Assembly: GCA_951640195.1 (NCBI GenBank)
Contig: OX621169.1
Location: forward strand, 992,001-1,056,000
DNA from: Porpolomopsis calyptriformis
Taxonomy: Eukaryota > Basidiomycota > Agaricomycetes > Agaricales > Hygrophoraceae
Length of the DNA: 64,000 nucleotides
Direction: 5' to 3'
Shown here: piece by piece, positions 30,304 to 41,265 of the stretch
Position numbering within the stretch: the first letter of the stretch is position 1
How the letters are laid out: each line of letters opens with the position of its first letter
Made by a program: the position numbers and the translations under genes
Notes under the pieces: model-generated
What the model was told of the DNA's origin: nothing
The model's database searches: none
The model's input: only the letters and a program-made list of their open reading frames with translations

Positions 30304-30715
30304 TGTTATAAACTGGTTGTCGATGAGATGGTTTTACTTCGGAGAGCTCTGTCCCAAGACGATGATAATGTCTCAAGTCCTAGTTATCGGATTGCTAACG
30401 AGGAATCAGACTTAAGGTCTGAGTACGACTAACTAGGAGTTTATATACTAACTACGCTGCTGCGGATGAGTCAGTATAAACACGAGGAATACATGAGGAG
30501 TACATGCGACGAGTAAAGATAAACATGATAAGAGACTCGGAGCATGTGAAGAGATGAAACATAATGGTCGGAAATGAAGTATGTCCTATCTCGGATAAAT
30601 GAAAAGATACGGAATCGTGGGGAATCCCTGGGGAATCCCAAGTAGAGATAAGACCTGTCCGACTAAGTAATGATGACTAACATAGAGAGGAAGTGAAAAA
30701 TTTACGTCCGTGACA
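30304..30715 (-). repeat. 5' LTR of insert A
   Basis: 412 bp, identical by eye to 23908-24319. From the predicted RNA start to the gag ATG there is no ATG in any frame, a leader of about 470 nt. Confidence 0.95.
30403..30447 (-). promoter_or_regulatory. Predicted LTR promoter of insert A
   Basis: On the minus strand TATATAAA (30447-30440) is 34 nt upstream of AAGTCTGATTC (30413-30403), the predicted RNA 5' end because it pairs with the primer binding site. Confidence 0.6.
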
Positions 30716-30720
30716 ATGAC

Positions 30721-31285
30721 TAGAAGAACAATAGGAACCAGTCATGAGACAGCACAGCCTGATACTGCGGAAGGCTATGCCTAATAGAGTTGAGTCATCA
30801 AAAACAACACAGCCTTCCGCAGTATGACTAAGAACAATGGCAAACCTTAAACCGGAGGCTGTGAACAATAGAAAATGGGGTGACTGCAGAAGCTGACTCA
30901 TAGTGACTCCTATTTTAGAAATACTATATAAACCCTGAGGGTGAAGCGGATCATCACTTCGTCCTCCTGTGAGATTACTTGTAGTAGCACAAATGCAATC
31001 AGAATCATCAGACTTCTTTTCCATCAGAACAAGAAAAGAGAAACATAAACCCATAACTACTGAGCCAATCGTTCATGCCCATATTCCCTAAACTCTCAGC
31101 AGAGGCACGCAACGGATTTAACTCGCAGAACAACTTCTTTGTAGAAGTAAAACTTAACTCCGAAGGAATCATCACCCTTTACGAGGATGTCCCCATCAGA
31201 ACTTTCTTCTACATCCTACTAGACTTATTAAGCTCCAAGGCCTGCCTTGTGATTGACGAAAAGACTTGCAACTACAGTTGTGACA
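30721..31285 (+). repeat. 5' LTR of element H, second segment
   Basis: Continues 22763-23907 after insert A and ends ACAGTTGTGACA at 31285; matches 52116-52680. It holds the TATA box and predicted transcription start of H. Confidence 0.93.
30925..30965 (+). promoter_or_regulatory. Predicted LTR promoter of element H
   Basis: TATATAAA at 30925-30932 lies 30 nt before CACTTCGTCCT (30955-30965), the sequence that is the exact complement of the primer binding site. In the 3' LTR the same place reads CACTTCATCCT, a CpG transition. Confidence 0.6.
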
Positions 31286-31287
31286 TT

Positions 31288-31298
31288 AGGACGAAGTG
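31288..31298 (+). other. Primer binding site of element H, complementary to its own LTR
   Basis: AGGACGAAGTG, two bases after the 5' LTR, is the exact reverse complement of CACTTCGTCCT at 30955-30965. Confidence 0.75.
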
Positions 31299-31462
31299 TT
31301 GGAATCACACCGCAGACTGGTTATCCTGCTTAATATTGGACGACAAATGATACCATCTCCTTAGACGAGAAACATTATTCTTTTCAGCAACTAAAGGAAG
31401 CATAAACTATTTGGCCTACCATAAGCTTGCGAATAAGCCAATCAGAATTCAAATAGATATAC

Positions 31463-32932
31463 ATGAAGACCCTAACTATGAGTCAACCATACCAGGATCT
31501 GAGAGATACCACTGTAACTGCGCTCAGTTACCAAGTAGGAATAGAGGACCCGGAGACTCCTGCAAGCTCCAAGAGTGACCCCCAAAAAGAGACACCTGAA
31601 GGAGTATTCTGGGGGTCCACCGCTAGCTTCACTCGAACAGCGGATAAACCAGAAGACGAAGGAGATGATGAGACTGAAAGAGAGAAAGGGTTATTCACTA
31701 CTCTTGGAACACTGGGGAGGAAACTGAAGAGGAAGGCGGGAGGAGAACCTGAAGCGAGCAGAGCATTAAGTAGCAGAGGAAGGGGAATAGGAAGGGAAAG
31801 TATGACTTACCCAAGTCGAACTGGATTACTAGACCCAGTGCCCACGAAACCAATAGAGAAAACAGGGCTCACTGGATGGGGACCAAAGATTCCGATTGCC
31901 CACTTAGGAACGGAAACACCGACCAAGGAACCAAAAGGGAAAGGAAGAGAGGAGCCACCTGAAGGAAGTCCCAAGAAGACTCCGACATTAAATCCATTTG
32001 CACCACCCCCTGGAGGATCAATAGGAGGAGGTGGGCAACCCGCTGGACCTGGAGGACTACCTGGGGGACAGCCACCTGGAGGACCGCCACCTGGAGGACC
32101 GCCTCTAGGACCACCCCTAGGAGGACCAGGACCAGGACCAGCTGGAGGGGGAGTTCCAAACATAAGGATTCCCAAGCCGACAGAGCCGGACCATTTCGAT
32201 GGAGACAGGAGCAAGTGGAGAACATTCCTCATCCAAGCCTACCACTACTTTCTCCATTTCCCTGACTTCTTCGATGAGACAACAAATTCCAGAAACCGAT
32301 GTCTTTACTTATTGAATTGGTTTACTGGACTTGCAAGGCCATGGGCTGATGCAATATTGGGTACAAGAGATCTTCCACATGAGTCTCTGATGCTGAGAGA
32401 TTGGAGACTACTGTTAGAATGAGGAACCATTCTATATGGACCAATTAATGAAGTGCAGGATGCACGAGAAGCCCTAAGGACTATTAAACAGGAAAAATCG
32501 ATCACGGATTATTATGCTAAATTCCTCGAAAAGGCGCTCTAATGTGAATATGGAGAAGAGACCCTCGCTGAGATATTTTACCAAGGATTCAAAGATCAGA
32601 TCAAAGATATCATGGTTACCGTTGAGAGGCCCGGAACCTTGCAAGAACTATTGCAAGTGGCCTTAACCATTGAAGGAAGAATCTTAATAAGGGCCAAAGA
32701 AAAAAGAAGAGTCGAGCCCACCGGAGGCTACCGAAAACCTGTAGCCATCAAAGTCGCTCAACTAACAGAGGAAGAACGAAAAAGCCTGATGAAAGAAGGG
32801 CGATGCTTCTTCTGTAGACAAGCAGGTCATATGGCCAGAGCTTGCCCTAGAAAGAAATTTGGAAATATCCAAGCTAAGAAAGTTGATGAAGAAGAAAAGG
32901 AAGAGGGAGAGGAGGATTTTGCTCAAGGCTGA
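31463..32932 (+). pseudogene. gag: Gag of element H, two in-frame stops
   Basis: Starts MKTLTMSQPYQDLRD, followed by a charged region and a Gly/Pro-rich stretch (about 32000-32150, PGGLPGGQPPGGPPPGGPP). The capsid-like part is EPDHFDGDRSKWRTFLIQAY, then LLNWFTGLARPWADA; it is interrupted by TGA at 32420-32422 and by TAA near 32540 after YYAKFLEKAL. It then continues CEYGEETLAEIFYQGFKDQI, the zinc knuckle CFFCRQAGHMARAC near 32808-32850, and an acidic end EEKEEGEEDFAQG-TGA. Pol follows in the -1 frame. Confidence 0.85.
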
Positions 32933-32937
32933 AGAAA

Positions 32938-33018
32938 GACTCTGCATTTTCTTTAGCCCGACCAAATAAGGACTTAAAGGACAAAGATTCGACTATGTAC
33001 ATTAGCGCCAACCCTAAT
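32938..33018 (+). pseudogene. Pol of element H, 5' fragment
   Basis: Frame DSAFSLARPNKDLKDKDSTM then YISANPN, -1 relative to gag. It is cut by insert B at 33018 and continues directly at 40494 as EGQIYTQVNLHEG. Confidence 0.7.
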
Positions 33019-33423
33019 TGTTACGATGCGTTCATTCCTTTTCATTTTATCTTATCGCAGTCTATCTAATCTTATCTCACCCGTCCGTCACCCTCCTTAT
33101 CTTACCTTATCCCATCATTTCCTTCTTGTCACTTGTGACCGTGACTGTCACGTCTGTGACCGTCACACATGAGCGACTTCCGCCATTGGTCGGCAATGAC
33201 ACCATCCGCAGTTGCGCAGTCATCCGCAGCAGCTGAGTCAGCCATTCCATGGATCGTCGTTGAGTCATAGGATTCAAACTCAGAAGTAGATAAGTAGCGT
33301 AGCTAGAGTTTGTATCCTTAGTTTCGACCTCAACATAGACACCCCACCCTTGTCATTTGACTGGGATCTCTGTTCTATCCGTTGACCACTCTAAGCTGAC
33401 CGAAAGACCACTGCACCTTAACA
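33019..33423 (+). repeat. 5' LTR of insert B
   Basis: 405 bp. It contains several copies of a GTGAC/GTCAC motif around 33130-33170 (cacttgtgaccgtgactgtc region), a possible regulatory cluster. Confidence 0.93.
33289..33330 (+). promoter_or_regulatory. Predicted LTR promoter of insert B
   Basis: A weak TATA-like GATAAG (33289-33294) is 31 nt before AGTTTCGACCT (33320-33330), the exact complement of the primer binding site. Confidence 0.45.
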
Positions 33424-33425
33424 GA

Positions 33426-33436
33426 AGGTCGAAACT
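33426..33436 (+). other. Primer binding site of insert B, complementary to its own LTR
   Basis: AGGTCGAAACT, two bases after the 5' LTR, is the exact reverse complement of AGTTTCGACCT at 33320-33330. Confidence 0.75.
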
Positions 33437-33615
33437 CCTTCTTTCCCTCTGCTTTTCTCCGCAACAGTCTCGGGTCAAGATTCGTCTGACATCGCCCATC
33501 TTTCTTAAGACCGTCATTGTTGCCTTGGAATCCCAACCCAGGCCCCCTCTGCAAAGCCAACCTTTCTCGTTCAGAGAACCACGGGTGACTCTGACATCCC
33601 CGCACGGTAACTGAT

Positions 33616-35698
33616 TTGACCACCACCCTGGCCTTGCGCTCTCCATTGCCGCCTCCGCCCTACGCCCTCACCAACCCCGAACCACATCAGGCATCGACGT
33701 CCGAGCTCATTAGCAACGCACGTCTGATTGCCGCTGCTGCATTAGACTTGTCACCAGCAGAGTGTCACGAATCTGAAATTCGAGACATGAGATCGAGCAC
33801 GCTGAGGCCGTCTCTCATGAATGTCGAGCAGATTCATAGCCAATCATGTGCAATTTGGTATATATACTGGGAATAACAGTATTGGGTAAGTCCAATACTA
33901 TAGCGTTTTGGTCGAGTGGTCTCGACCGTCATTTGAATGCGTACGTTCCCAGTGCAATTTCTAACACAGAGCTTGATTCTCTCACAGAACAGCTTGATCC
34001 ATTGGTTGACGAATTCTACAAACCTGACCTCGCCCCTTCTCCACCTTTGTCTCCTTCGTCGTCCTCATCTGAGGAATCTTTTGATACCGCCCCGTCTTCT
34101 CCGATTGAAGATCCGTCCGACCTGTCCACACTCCTTGAAGTAGAGCCGGTCGTCCATCTCCAAGTTCATTTTCACGTTCACCACCCTCGTCGCCTCACAG
34201 AACAAGTCATTGTCCCTGTCATCTACGTTTTCCGACGTCGTGATACGCAAGACATACGAGAAATCCATCTCGTACTTGATCATTAGCCAACACGTCTCAC
34301 CCGTCGCGGAGGCCCTCTTACAGTGCCTCAGAAACCGAAGAAGAACAAGAATTTGAAGACACTGAAGACCATGAGATCCACTCGCCCTTCTCGTCACAGC
34401 TTCTTCCCCCTCTTCTTCCCTCCATCTCTTCGCTCGAATCCAGGCCCTCCACCTTCATACCACGGACTCCCGTCTCATTCTCTTTTCTAGGTCTTAGACC
34501 TTGACGAACCCCTCCTCCACCGGTTGATCCACCTTTCCCGCGACCTAGTCCCAAAGGAAAGCAACGGATCACTTCCGTAGAATTTGAACCAGAACCTGAA
34601 CCTTCAGGCCCGCCTCCTTCAGCCTCTTCTTCTCTTTCCTCCAAAAAACCAAGTCCTTCTCCTCGAGAGCCATTAGCTCTCCTCCTCGACACAGATCCCG
34701 AATTGGATCCAACCCTGCACACATCTCCTTCTCCATCACCACCCAACAGTCCCCTCCTTGCTCCTCTTCCAATGGCTGCCGCTGTCTCCAGTAAGATTAA
34801 GCTCGCCGAACCCAGCACATTCAATGGCGATCCAAAGACCTATAAGGACTGGTATCGACAAGTCATCATCTTCCTTGCCGGTCGTGGCATCACTGACAAG
34901 ACTGAACGCGCCCTCGTCACTCTTTCTTATATGAAAGAAGGGACTGCTGCCATCTGGGCCCAACAATTCGTTGACGACTTCCTCGACCAGACCGATGCCC
35001 AGGGCAACGCCGTCCCCTTCCCTGATTGGGCAGACTTCAAACTCAGTCTCGACAGAGCTTTCACGGACACTGCCTCGGAGCAACGCGCATGAGAAGAGAT
35101 TGAAACCATGGCACAAGGGTCATCACTCATTGTGGAATACCTCGTCAGGTACGAGATGAAGGCAAAACTCGCTGGCCTCAGCCAGGATAAAGAAAAGATC
35201 TGGATTTTCGAGAAGAACATCTATCGCGACATCGTTCGCCAAATGTACCTCAACCCTCCCCTCCCCACGGTATGGGCCGACTACATTGAAAAGGTCGTAG
35301 CCATCGGACAGCTTCATAAGCATTATCGCCAACAAGAACAAGCTCGTTGTCCGGCTGTCTCTTCCTCACGATTCGTGCCTCGAACCTTCCCTTGTCCCCA
35401 AGCCCAACCTGCTGAAGATTGTCGTGTTCCCACCGGGATCATTCACGGCGGTCAAGGAAAGCCCATGGACGTCGACAAGCCGCGCCAGGCCCACCGATGC
35501 TTCAACTGTGGAGAGATAGGACATTTCCGTCGAGATTGTCCCAAGGAGAAGGCTGCCGTGAATGTCTGTGCCCTCTTCTACGACATGACCACATCGGAGC
35601 TAGACGAGCTGAAGAACCTCCTTTCCGAAGAGGAGCACAGCTCGGCGAACGGAACCCCCACCCTGGATGACGAATCGGATTTTGTCGATGGTCGATGA
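33616..35698 (+). pseudogene. gag: Gag of insert B, broken
   Basis: The 5' part is fragmentary: frames with STSELISNARLIAAAALDLS, then LDSLTEQLDPLVDEFYKPDL and a Ser/Pro-rich stretch, shifted and stopped several times before 34500. The capsid-like part is clear at 34771-35092 (KIKLAEPSTFNGDPKTYKDW, WAQQFVDDFLDQTDAQGN), stops at TGA 35090-35092 where an Arg (CGA) is expected, and resumes EEIETMAQGSSLIVEYLVRY. The zinc knuckle is CFNCGEIGHFRRDC near 35503-35545. It ends ESDFVDGR-TGA, the stop overlapping the pol ATG as ATGA (35695-35698). Confidence 0.8.
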
Positions 35699-38600
35699 AG
35701 ATGCGTTCCCTTCACTCGACTGGTAGCTGCTTGCTCTGGCAGAACACCTTGGTATCGGACGTTTCTCTTTTATCTACAACAACGGCATGTACAATACCTA
35801 GTATACCCAAATCCAATACCCCCGTTGTTTCTCCCCCTCCGAAACTTGTTCCGTCAGACGCATGCATTGAATGCCCCGAAACCCCCATTCCCGAACCATT
35901 GTCTCCTTCTGTCGATTCAATCGACGTCAACTCTCTTTCAACACCTCTAGACATCGTTAATGCTATTAAGGGCAACGCTAATTCCGCAATCTCCATTCTT
36001 CAACATTGGTCGCATCCTGCGCGTTCACGTGAAATGGTGCAGTCCACCATCGATGAAATCACTGCTCTCACCCCGGAGAATGCCATCCGAGCCCTGAATG
36101 AACTCAAGCAACCTCACGTTTTTATTCGCGGTTCCAAAGGAAATCAACTCGTCCTCAAAGCCCATCTTGTCACCTTGGACAATCGTACGGAGCACACTGC
36201 CACTGCTCTTGTCGACAGCGGATGCGAAGGCTCCTGTATTGATGTCAAATACGTCCGAGACCATGATCTCCACATAACTCCCCTTGCTCAACCCATCCGA
36301 GTGCACAACGCTGACGGACAACCTAACACCGAAGGCCCCATCATGGATATGGTCACTCTCAAGCTACGGATCGGAACCCATGTGGAAAGGATTAGCTTTG
36401 GCGTAACCAACCTCAGCAAAGGACAGGTTTTCCTCGGACATGATTGGCTCAGGACCCACAACCCCTCCACAGATTGGAAAGCTGGTACCCTCGATTTCGA
36501 TCGATGCCCATCGGACTGTCGTCCCTCTGTCGATTCCTCTGACATCAACAACCTCACTCTGGAGGATGACAATCATCTCCTCATGATCGATCTCGCTCCT
36601 GCCATCCAGATTCGGTTGATGACCAAGTCGCAAGAACTCGCAATCAAAGCCGCCGAAGCTCAGAAAAAGGACTGCAATTGGAAGGATATCGTCCCCGATT
36701 ATCTTCACGAATTTCAAGACGTCTTCACCAAGAAAGACTTCGACGAACTACCACCACCCCGCCCTTGGGACCACGCGATTGAGTTGCTCCCCAGAACCGA
36801 AGAAAAACTCGATTGCAAGATCTACCCCCTTAGCATGGATGAATGTTCGCAACTTGACGAATTCCTCGAAGAGAACCTCCGAACTGGACGAATTCGCCCT
36901 TCCATCTCCCCTATCGCTTCTCCCTTCTTCTTCATCAAGAAGAAAGATGGTCGATTACGCCCGATCCAGGATTACCGCAAACTGAACGACCTGACCATCA
37001 AGAATCACTATCCACTCCCTTTGATCACCGAACTCATCGACGCCCTCCAGAATGCCCGTTACTTCACTAAGTTGGACATTCGTTGGGGCTACAACAACGT
37101 TCACATCAAGGAAGGCGATGAACACAAGGCTGCATTCAGGACTAACCGTGGCTTGTTCGAACCCTTGGTTATGTTTTTCGGACTCACGAACTTGCCAGCC
37201 ACTTTCCAAACAATGATGAACGACATCTTCCATGTCCAGATCCACCAGGGTCACGTATTTATCTACATCGACGATATACTGATCTTTGACAAGGATCTCG
37301 AAACGCATCATCGGCACATCCACGAAGTCATGTCTCTACTTCGCGAGCATAAACTCTACCTCAAGCCCGATAAATGCGAATTTGACCAAAAACAAGTGGA
37401 ATATCTCGGAGTTGTTGTCTCGGAAGGCCAAGTCAAGATGGACCTGATCAAGGTCCAAGGTATCACCGATTGGCCGACTCCGACCTGCAAGCGCGACGTT
37501 CAGTCTTTCCTTGGGTTTTGCAATTTCTACTGTCGCTTCATTCACCATTTTGCCGGTATTGCCCACCCCCTTAATATCTTAACTGGGAACATTCCTTTTG
37601 AATGGACTGATCAATGTCAGGACGCCTTCGACGTCCTCAAAACTATCATTACTTCCACTCCCGTTCTTTCTATCGCTAATGATTACGACTTACTCCGTAT
37701 CGAGACTGATGCCTCTGAATACGCTCTGGGCGCTATACTTTCACAAAAGCAAGAAAACATCTGGAAGCCCATCGGATTCCTCTCGAAATCATTCAGCCTG
37801 GCGGAACGAAATTACCAAGTTTATGATCGCGAACTTCTCGCGATAATGATCACTCTCCAGGAGTTTCGCAAGCATTTATTGTGTGCAAAACAAGTCTTTG
37901 AGGTTTGGACTGATCACGCCAACCTCCAATACTTCAAAAAGCCGCAGAAGCTTAACAGACGCCAAGCTCGTTGGCTCACAGAGTTGCAGGACTTCCACTT
38001 CACCCTTCATCACGTCGCTGGTAAGGCCAACTCGAAGGCTGACATCCTGTCGAGACGACCAGGATTTGAGAAGGGGGTGGATGACAATGATGACACGATT
38101 CTCTTGCCCGACTCTCTTTTTTCTGTTTCTTCTCACCCTATCATAGACCTCCGACCAGTCCAACTTGATGTTGAACCTGATCACTTTCATTTACACATCA
38201 AGAATTCCTACCGGAATAAAGAAGGTTCCATCACACTCCTTCAAAGAAAAGAAGAAAATAAATGGAAGACCCAAGACGATGGTATCCTTACCTTCAATGA
38301 TCAGATTTATGTTTCCATTGACAAACCTCTTCGTGGCGAAATTATCTCTCGGTATCACGACAACCCCTTGTCAGGACATTACGGTCCGTTCAAGACTACC
38401 GAAGTCCTTTGTCGCGATTACTGGTGGCCCACTATCCATCGAGATGTGAAACGGTACATCTCCAGTTGTGAGACCTGTCAACGCACCAAGGCATCTCGCC
38501 TACCCGCGAAGACACCACTCCATCCATTTGATCCCCCGATTCGCCCTTGGGACACGATCACCGTCGATCTTGTAGGACCAATCCCCGAATGTCAGGGTTA

Positions 38601-39960
38601 CAATGCTGTCCTGACTATCGTTGACACGTTCTCGAAAGCCATTAAGTTCGAGCCCACCCACATCGAACTCAATTCGGAAGGCTTCACAAAGATCATTCGA
38701 GACTACGTCATCTGAGATCACGGAGTCCCACGACGGATCATTCACGATCGCGACCCACGATTCATATCCAAATACATGACTGACCTCTTCCGCCTCCTAG
38801 GCACAACACAAAACGTTTCCACCGCTTACCACCCTCAAACCGATGGTCAATCCGAACGGATGAATCAGACTCTCGAACAATATCTACAAGTCTTCATCAA
38901 TCATCGTCAGGACAACTGGAAGGAATGGTTAGCGCTGGCTGAGTTCTCGTATAACAACTCCGTCCATGCTGCCACTACCCAAACCCCTTTCTACATCAAC
39001 TACGGCCAACATCCCTGGTCTGGAAACGATACCCGAAGAGAAGTCCGAAACGAATCCGCTACTCAGTTCGCAGAACGAATGAAACGTGTCCGTCAAGAGA
39101 CTGAGTCCGCCCTCGGACAAGCCAATGAGAGAATGAAGATCAGCCACAATAAACGATCCCGATCAGTTCATGAATACTCCCCTGGAGATAAAGTCTGGCT
39201 CGCCACCACAAACATCAAGACCAATTGCGCAATGAAGAAACTCGACAACAAACGTTTCGGACCTTTCAAGGTCATCAAAAAAATTGGTCATTCCGCCTAC
39301 CGACTTGAACTCCCTCATGAATGAATGGGTTTGCATCCGGTCTTCAATGAGTCTTACCTGTCCCCTTACCGTCATTCTTCCTACCCGAATCAAAAAGCTC
39401 CTCCTCCCCCTCCTCCCCTCCAGTTGGACGATGAAACCGAATACGTCATCGAGAAAATCTTGGATTCCCGAGTCCACCGAAAGCAGCTCCAATACCTAGT
39501 ACATTGGGAAGGCTACACCAACGAAGAGAACACTTGGCAATCCGCATCTGATGTCGCACACGCCCAAGAATTGGTCGATGAGTTCCATGCTCTGAACCCG
39601 AAACGACCAGCTCCGAGACTTCGGATCCGCGTCATCCGTATGGACGATTTCTTTGGCATCGACGATCGCCTCTATGACCCAATCACTGACTCGTACGGCG
39701 AAGGCTATAAACCACCGACGATGTCCAACAACATCAATGTCATTGTCCCACTCACGCCCACTGAAGTCGATTGTGCTCTGGATTCCGATTTCGACATCTC
39801 TGTCCTCTTCCCCCATCTCCCTGCCCATGTACGACGAGTCTGGATCTACGAAGAAGGCCCAACCAACGCAGTCACTCTCATTGTGCGACTGGATAGTCAC
39901 AGTCAAACGCTTCGTTTATACCAGCTCACGCTCCCTCTTTCGGCCTTGGACATCCAATGA
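35695..39960 (+). pseudogene. pol: Pol of insert B with two TGA codons
   Basis: Unbroken for 1006 codons to 38715. Protease ALVDSGCEGSCIDV; reverse transcriptase with HVFIYIDDILIFDKD; RNase H ETDASEYALGAILSQ; integrase zinc site HDNPLSGHYGPFKTTEVLCR with CETCQRTK; DDE core from TVDLVGPIPECQGYNAVLTI. After TGA at 38713-38715 (expected Arg) the integrase resumes DHGVPRRIIHDRDPRFISKY and TDGQSERMNQTLEQYLQ. A second TGA at 39322-39324 precedes MGLHPVFNESYLSPYR. The chromodomain is EYVIEKILDSRVHRKQLQYL followed by VHWEGYTNEENTW. An unusual extension of about 130 residues after the chromodomain runs to TGA at 39958-39960. Confidence 0.9.
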
Positions 39961-40083
39961 CGATACGGCCATTACCTCCCTGCTATCCCCTGTTACGCAC
40001 CCCGCTGGCTTCTACGAGACTGCTCAAGACATCTCCAACACCTACGTTGAACTCACGCAGATGTGATTCTGAAGGGAGAGTGA

Positions 40084-40488
40084 TGTTATGATGTGTTCAT
40101 TCCTTTTCATTTTATCTTATCGCAGTCTATCTAATCTTATCTCACCCGTCCGTCACCCTCCTTATCTTACCTTATCCCATCATTTCCTTCTTGTCACTTG
40201 TGACTGTGACTGTCACGTCTGTGACCGTCACACATGAGCGACTTCCGCCATTGGTCGGCAATGACACCATCCGCAGTTGCGCAGTCATCCGCAGCAGCTG
40301 AGTCAGCCATTCCATGGATCGTCGTTGAGTCATAGGATTCAAACTCAGAAGTAGATAAGTAGCATAGCTAGAGTTTGTATCCTTAGTTTCGACCTCAACA
40401 TAGACACCCCACCCTAGTCATTTGACTGGGATCTCTGTTCTATCCGTTGACCACTCTAAGCTGACCGAAAGACCACTGCGCCTTAACA
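40084..40488 (+). repeat. 3' LTR of insert B
   Basis: 405 bp, begins TGTTATGATG. The purine-rich GAAGGGAGAGTGA just before it (40071-40083) is the polypurine tract. Confidence 0.93.
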
Positions 40489-40493
40489 CTAAT

Positions 40494-40831
40494 GAAGGAC
40501 AGATTTATACTCAAGTGAACCTTCATGAAGGAAAGAATGAATGGACGACCAAAGCCCTTATTGATTGCGGAGCATCCTCACTCTTTATCTCACCAAAGGT
40601 GGTAAGAAATCAGAAACTGAAAACTACACCACTAAAAAAACCCATCAAAATTACGAACGTTGACCAAACAATGAATCGAATGGGAAAAATCACTCAGAAG
40701 GTTCAACTTAACCTAGACTTAGGAGGACATGAAACGAAAGAAGATTTCCTTATAGCAGGAATAGGAGAAGATGACCTAATCATTGGAATAGACTGGTTAA
40801 AGCGACACAACCCAGAAATCAATTGGGAAAC
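40494..40831 (+). pseudogene. Pol of element H, protease fragment
   Basis: EGQIYTQVNLHEGKNEWTTK then ALIDCGASSLFIS, an aspartic protease whose catalytic motif reads D-C-G instead of D-S/T-G, followed by DDLIIGIDWLKRHNPEINWE. Insert C interrupts it at 40831; the frame continues at 47677 as T-EKITFSQCPKFCQ. Confidence 0.85.
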
Positions 40832-41231
40832 TGTTATAAACTGGTTGTCGATGAGATGGTTTTACTTCGGAGAGCTCTGTCCCAAGACGATGATAATGTC
40901 TCAAGTCCTAGTTATTGGGTTGCTAACGAGGAATCAGACTTAAAGTCTGAGTACGACTAACTAGGGGTTTATATACTGACTACGCTACTGCGGATGAGTC
41001 AGTGTAAACATGAGGAATACATGCGACGAGTAGAGATAAACATGATAAGGGACTCGGAGCATGTGAAGAGATGAAACATGATTGTCAGAAATGAAATGTG
41101 TCCTATCTCGGGTATATGAAAAGATACGGAATTGTGGGGAATCCCTGGGGAATCCCAAGTGGAGATAAGACCTGTCCGACTAAGCAGTAATGACTAACAT
41201 AGAGAGGAAATGAAAATTTACATCCGTGACA
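40832..41231 (-). repeat. 3' LTR of insert C
   Basis: 400 bp; lacks a 10-bp block (GAGGAGTACA type) present in the LTRs of insert A. Confidence 0.93.
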
Positions 41232-41265
41232 TACACCTTGTTTTTCAGGAAATTCGACCCGAATT

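Larger units (their letters stand above)
23908..30715 (-). mobile_element. Insert A: Ty3/gypsy chromovirus, complete, identical LTRs
   Basis: 6808 bp, in minus orientation, with 412-bp LTRs (TGTCACGGACG...TTTATAACA on the minus strand) that I read as identical, so it is the youngest insertion here. The 5-bp duplication is ATGAC (23903-23907, 30716-30720), and the unoccupied site is seen in the other LTR of H near 52110. Order on the minus strand: 5' LTR, primer site, gag, pol by -1 frameshift, ORF3, 3' LTR. The only clear lesion is a TGA at 25337-25339 at the start of the chromodomain. Confidence 0.95.
33019..40488 (+). mobile_element. Insert B: Ty3/gypsy chromovirus in element H
   Basis: 7470 bp with 405-bp LTRs (33019-33423 and 40084-40488) that begin TGTTA and end CCTTAACA. 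Target duplication CTAAT (33014-33018, 40489-40493). By eye the LTRs differ at six positions, five of them CpG transitions. It encodes gag and pol with a chromodomain, broken by a few TGA codons. It shares plus orientation with H but belongs to a different family from A and C. Confidence 0.94.

Noticed and set aside
32012..32150. Possible CRISPR-like short repeats (GGACCGCCACCTGGAGGACC type)
   Set aside because: They are degenerate codon repeats of a Gly/Pro-rich protein segment without spacers, in a eukaryotic retroelement.
31807..32232. Long Pro/Gly-rich open frames on the minus strand over element H gag
   Set aside because: They mirror the repetitive Gly/Pro-coding region of gag on the plus strand and have no independent support.
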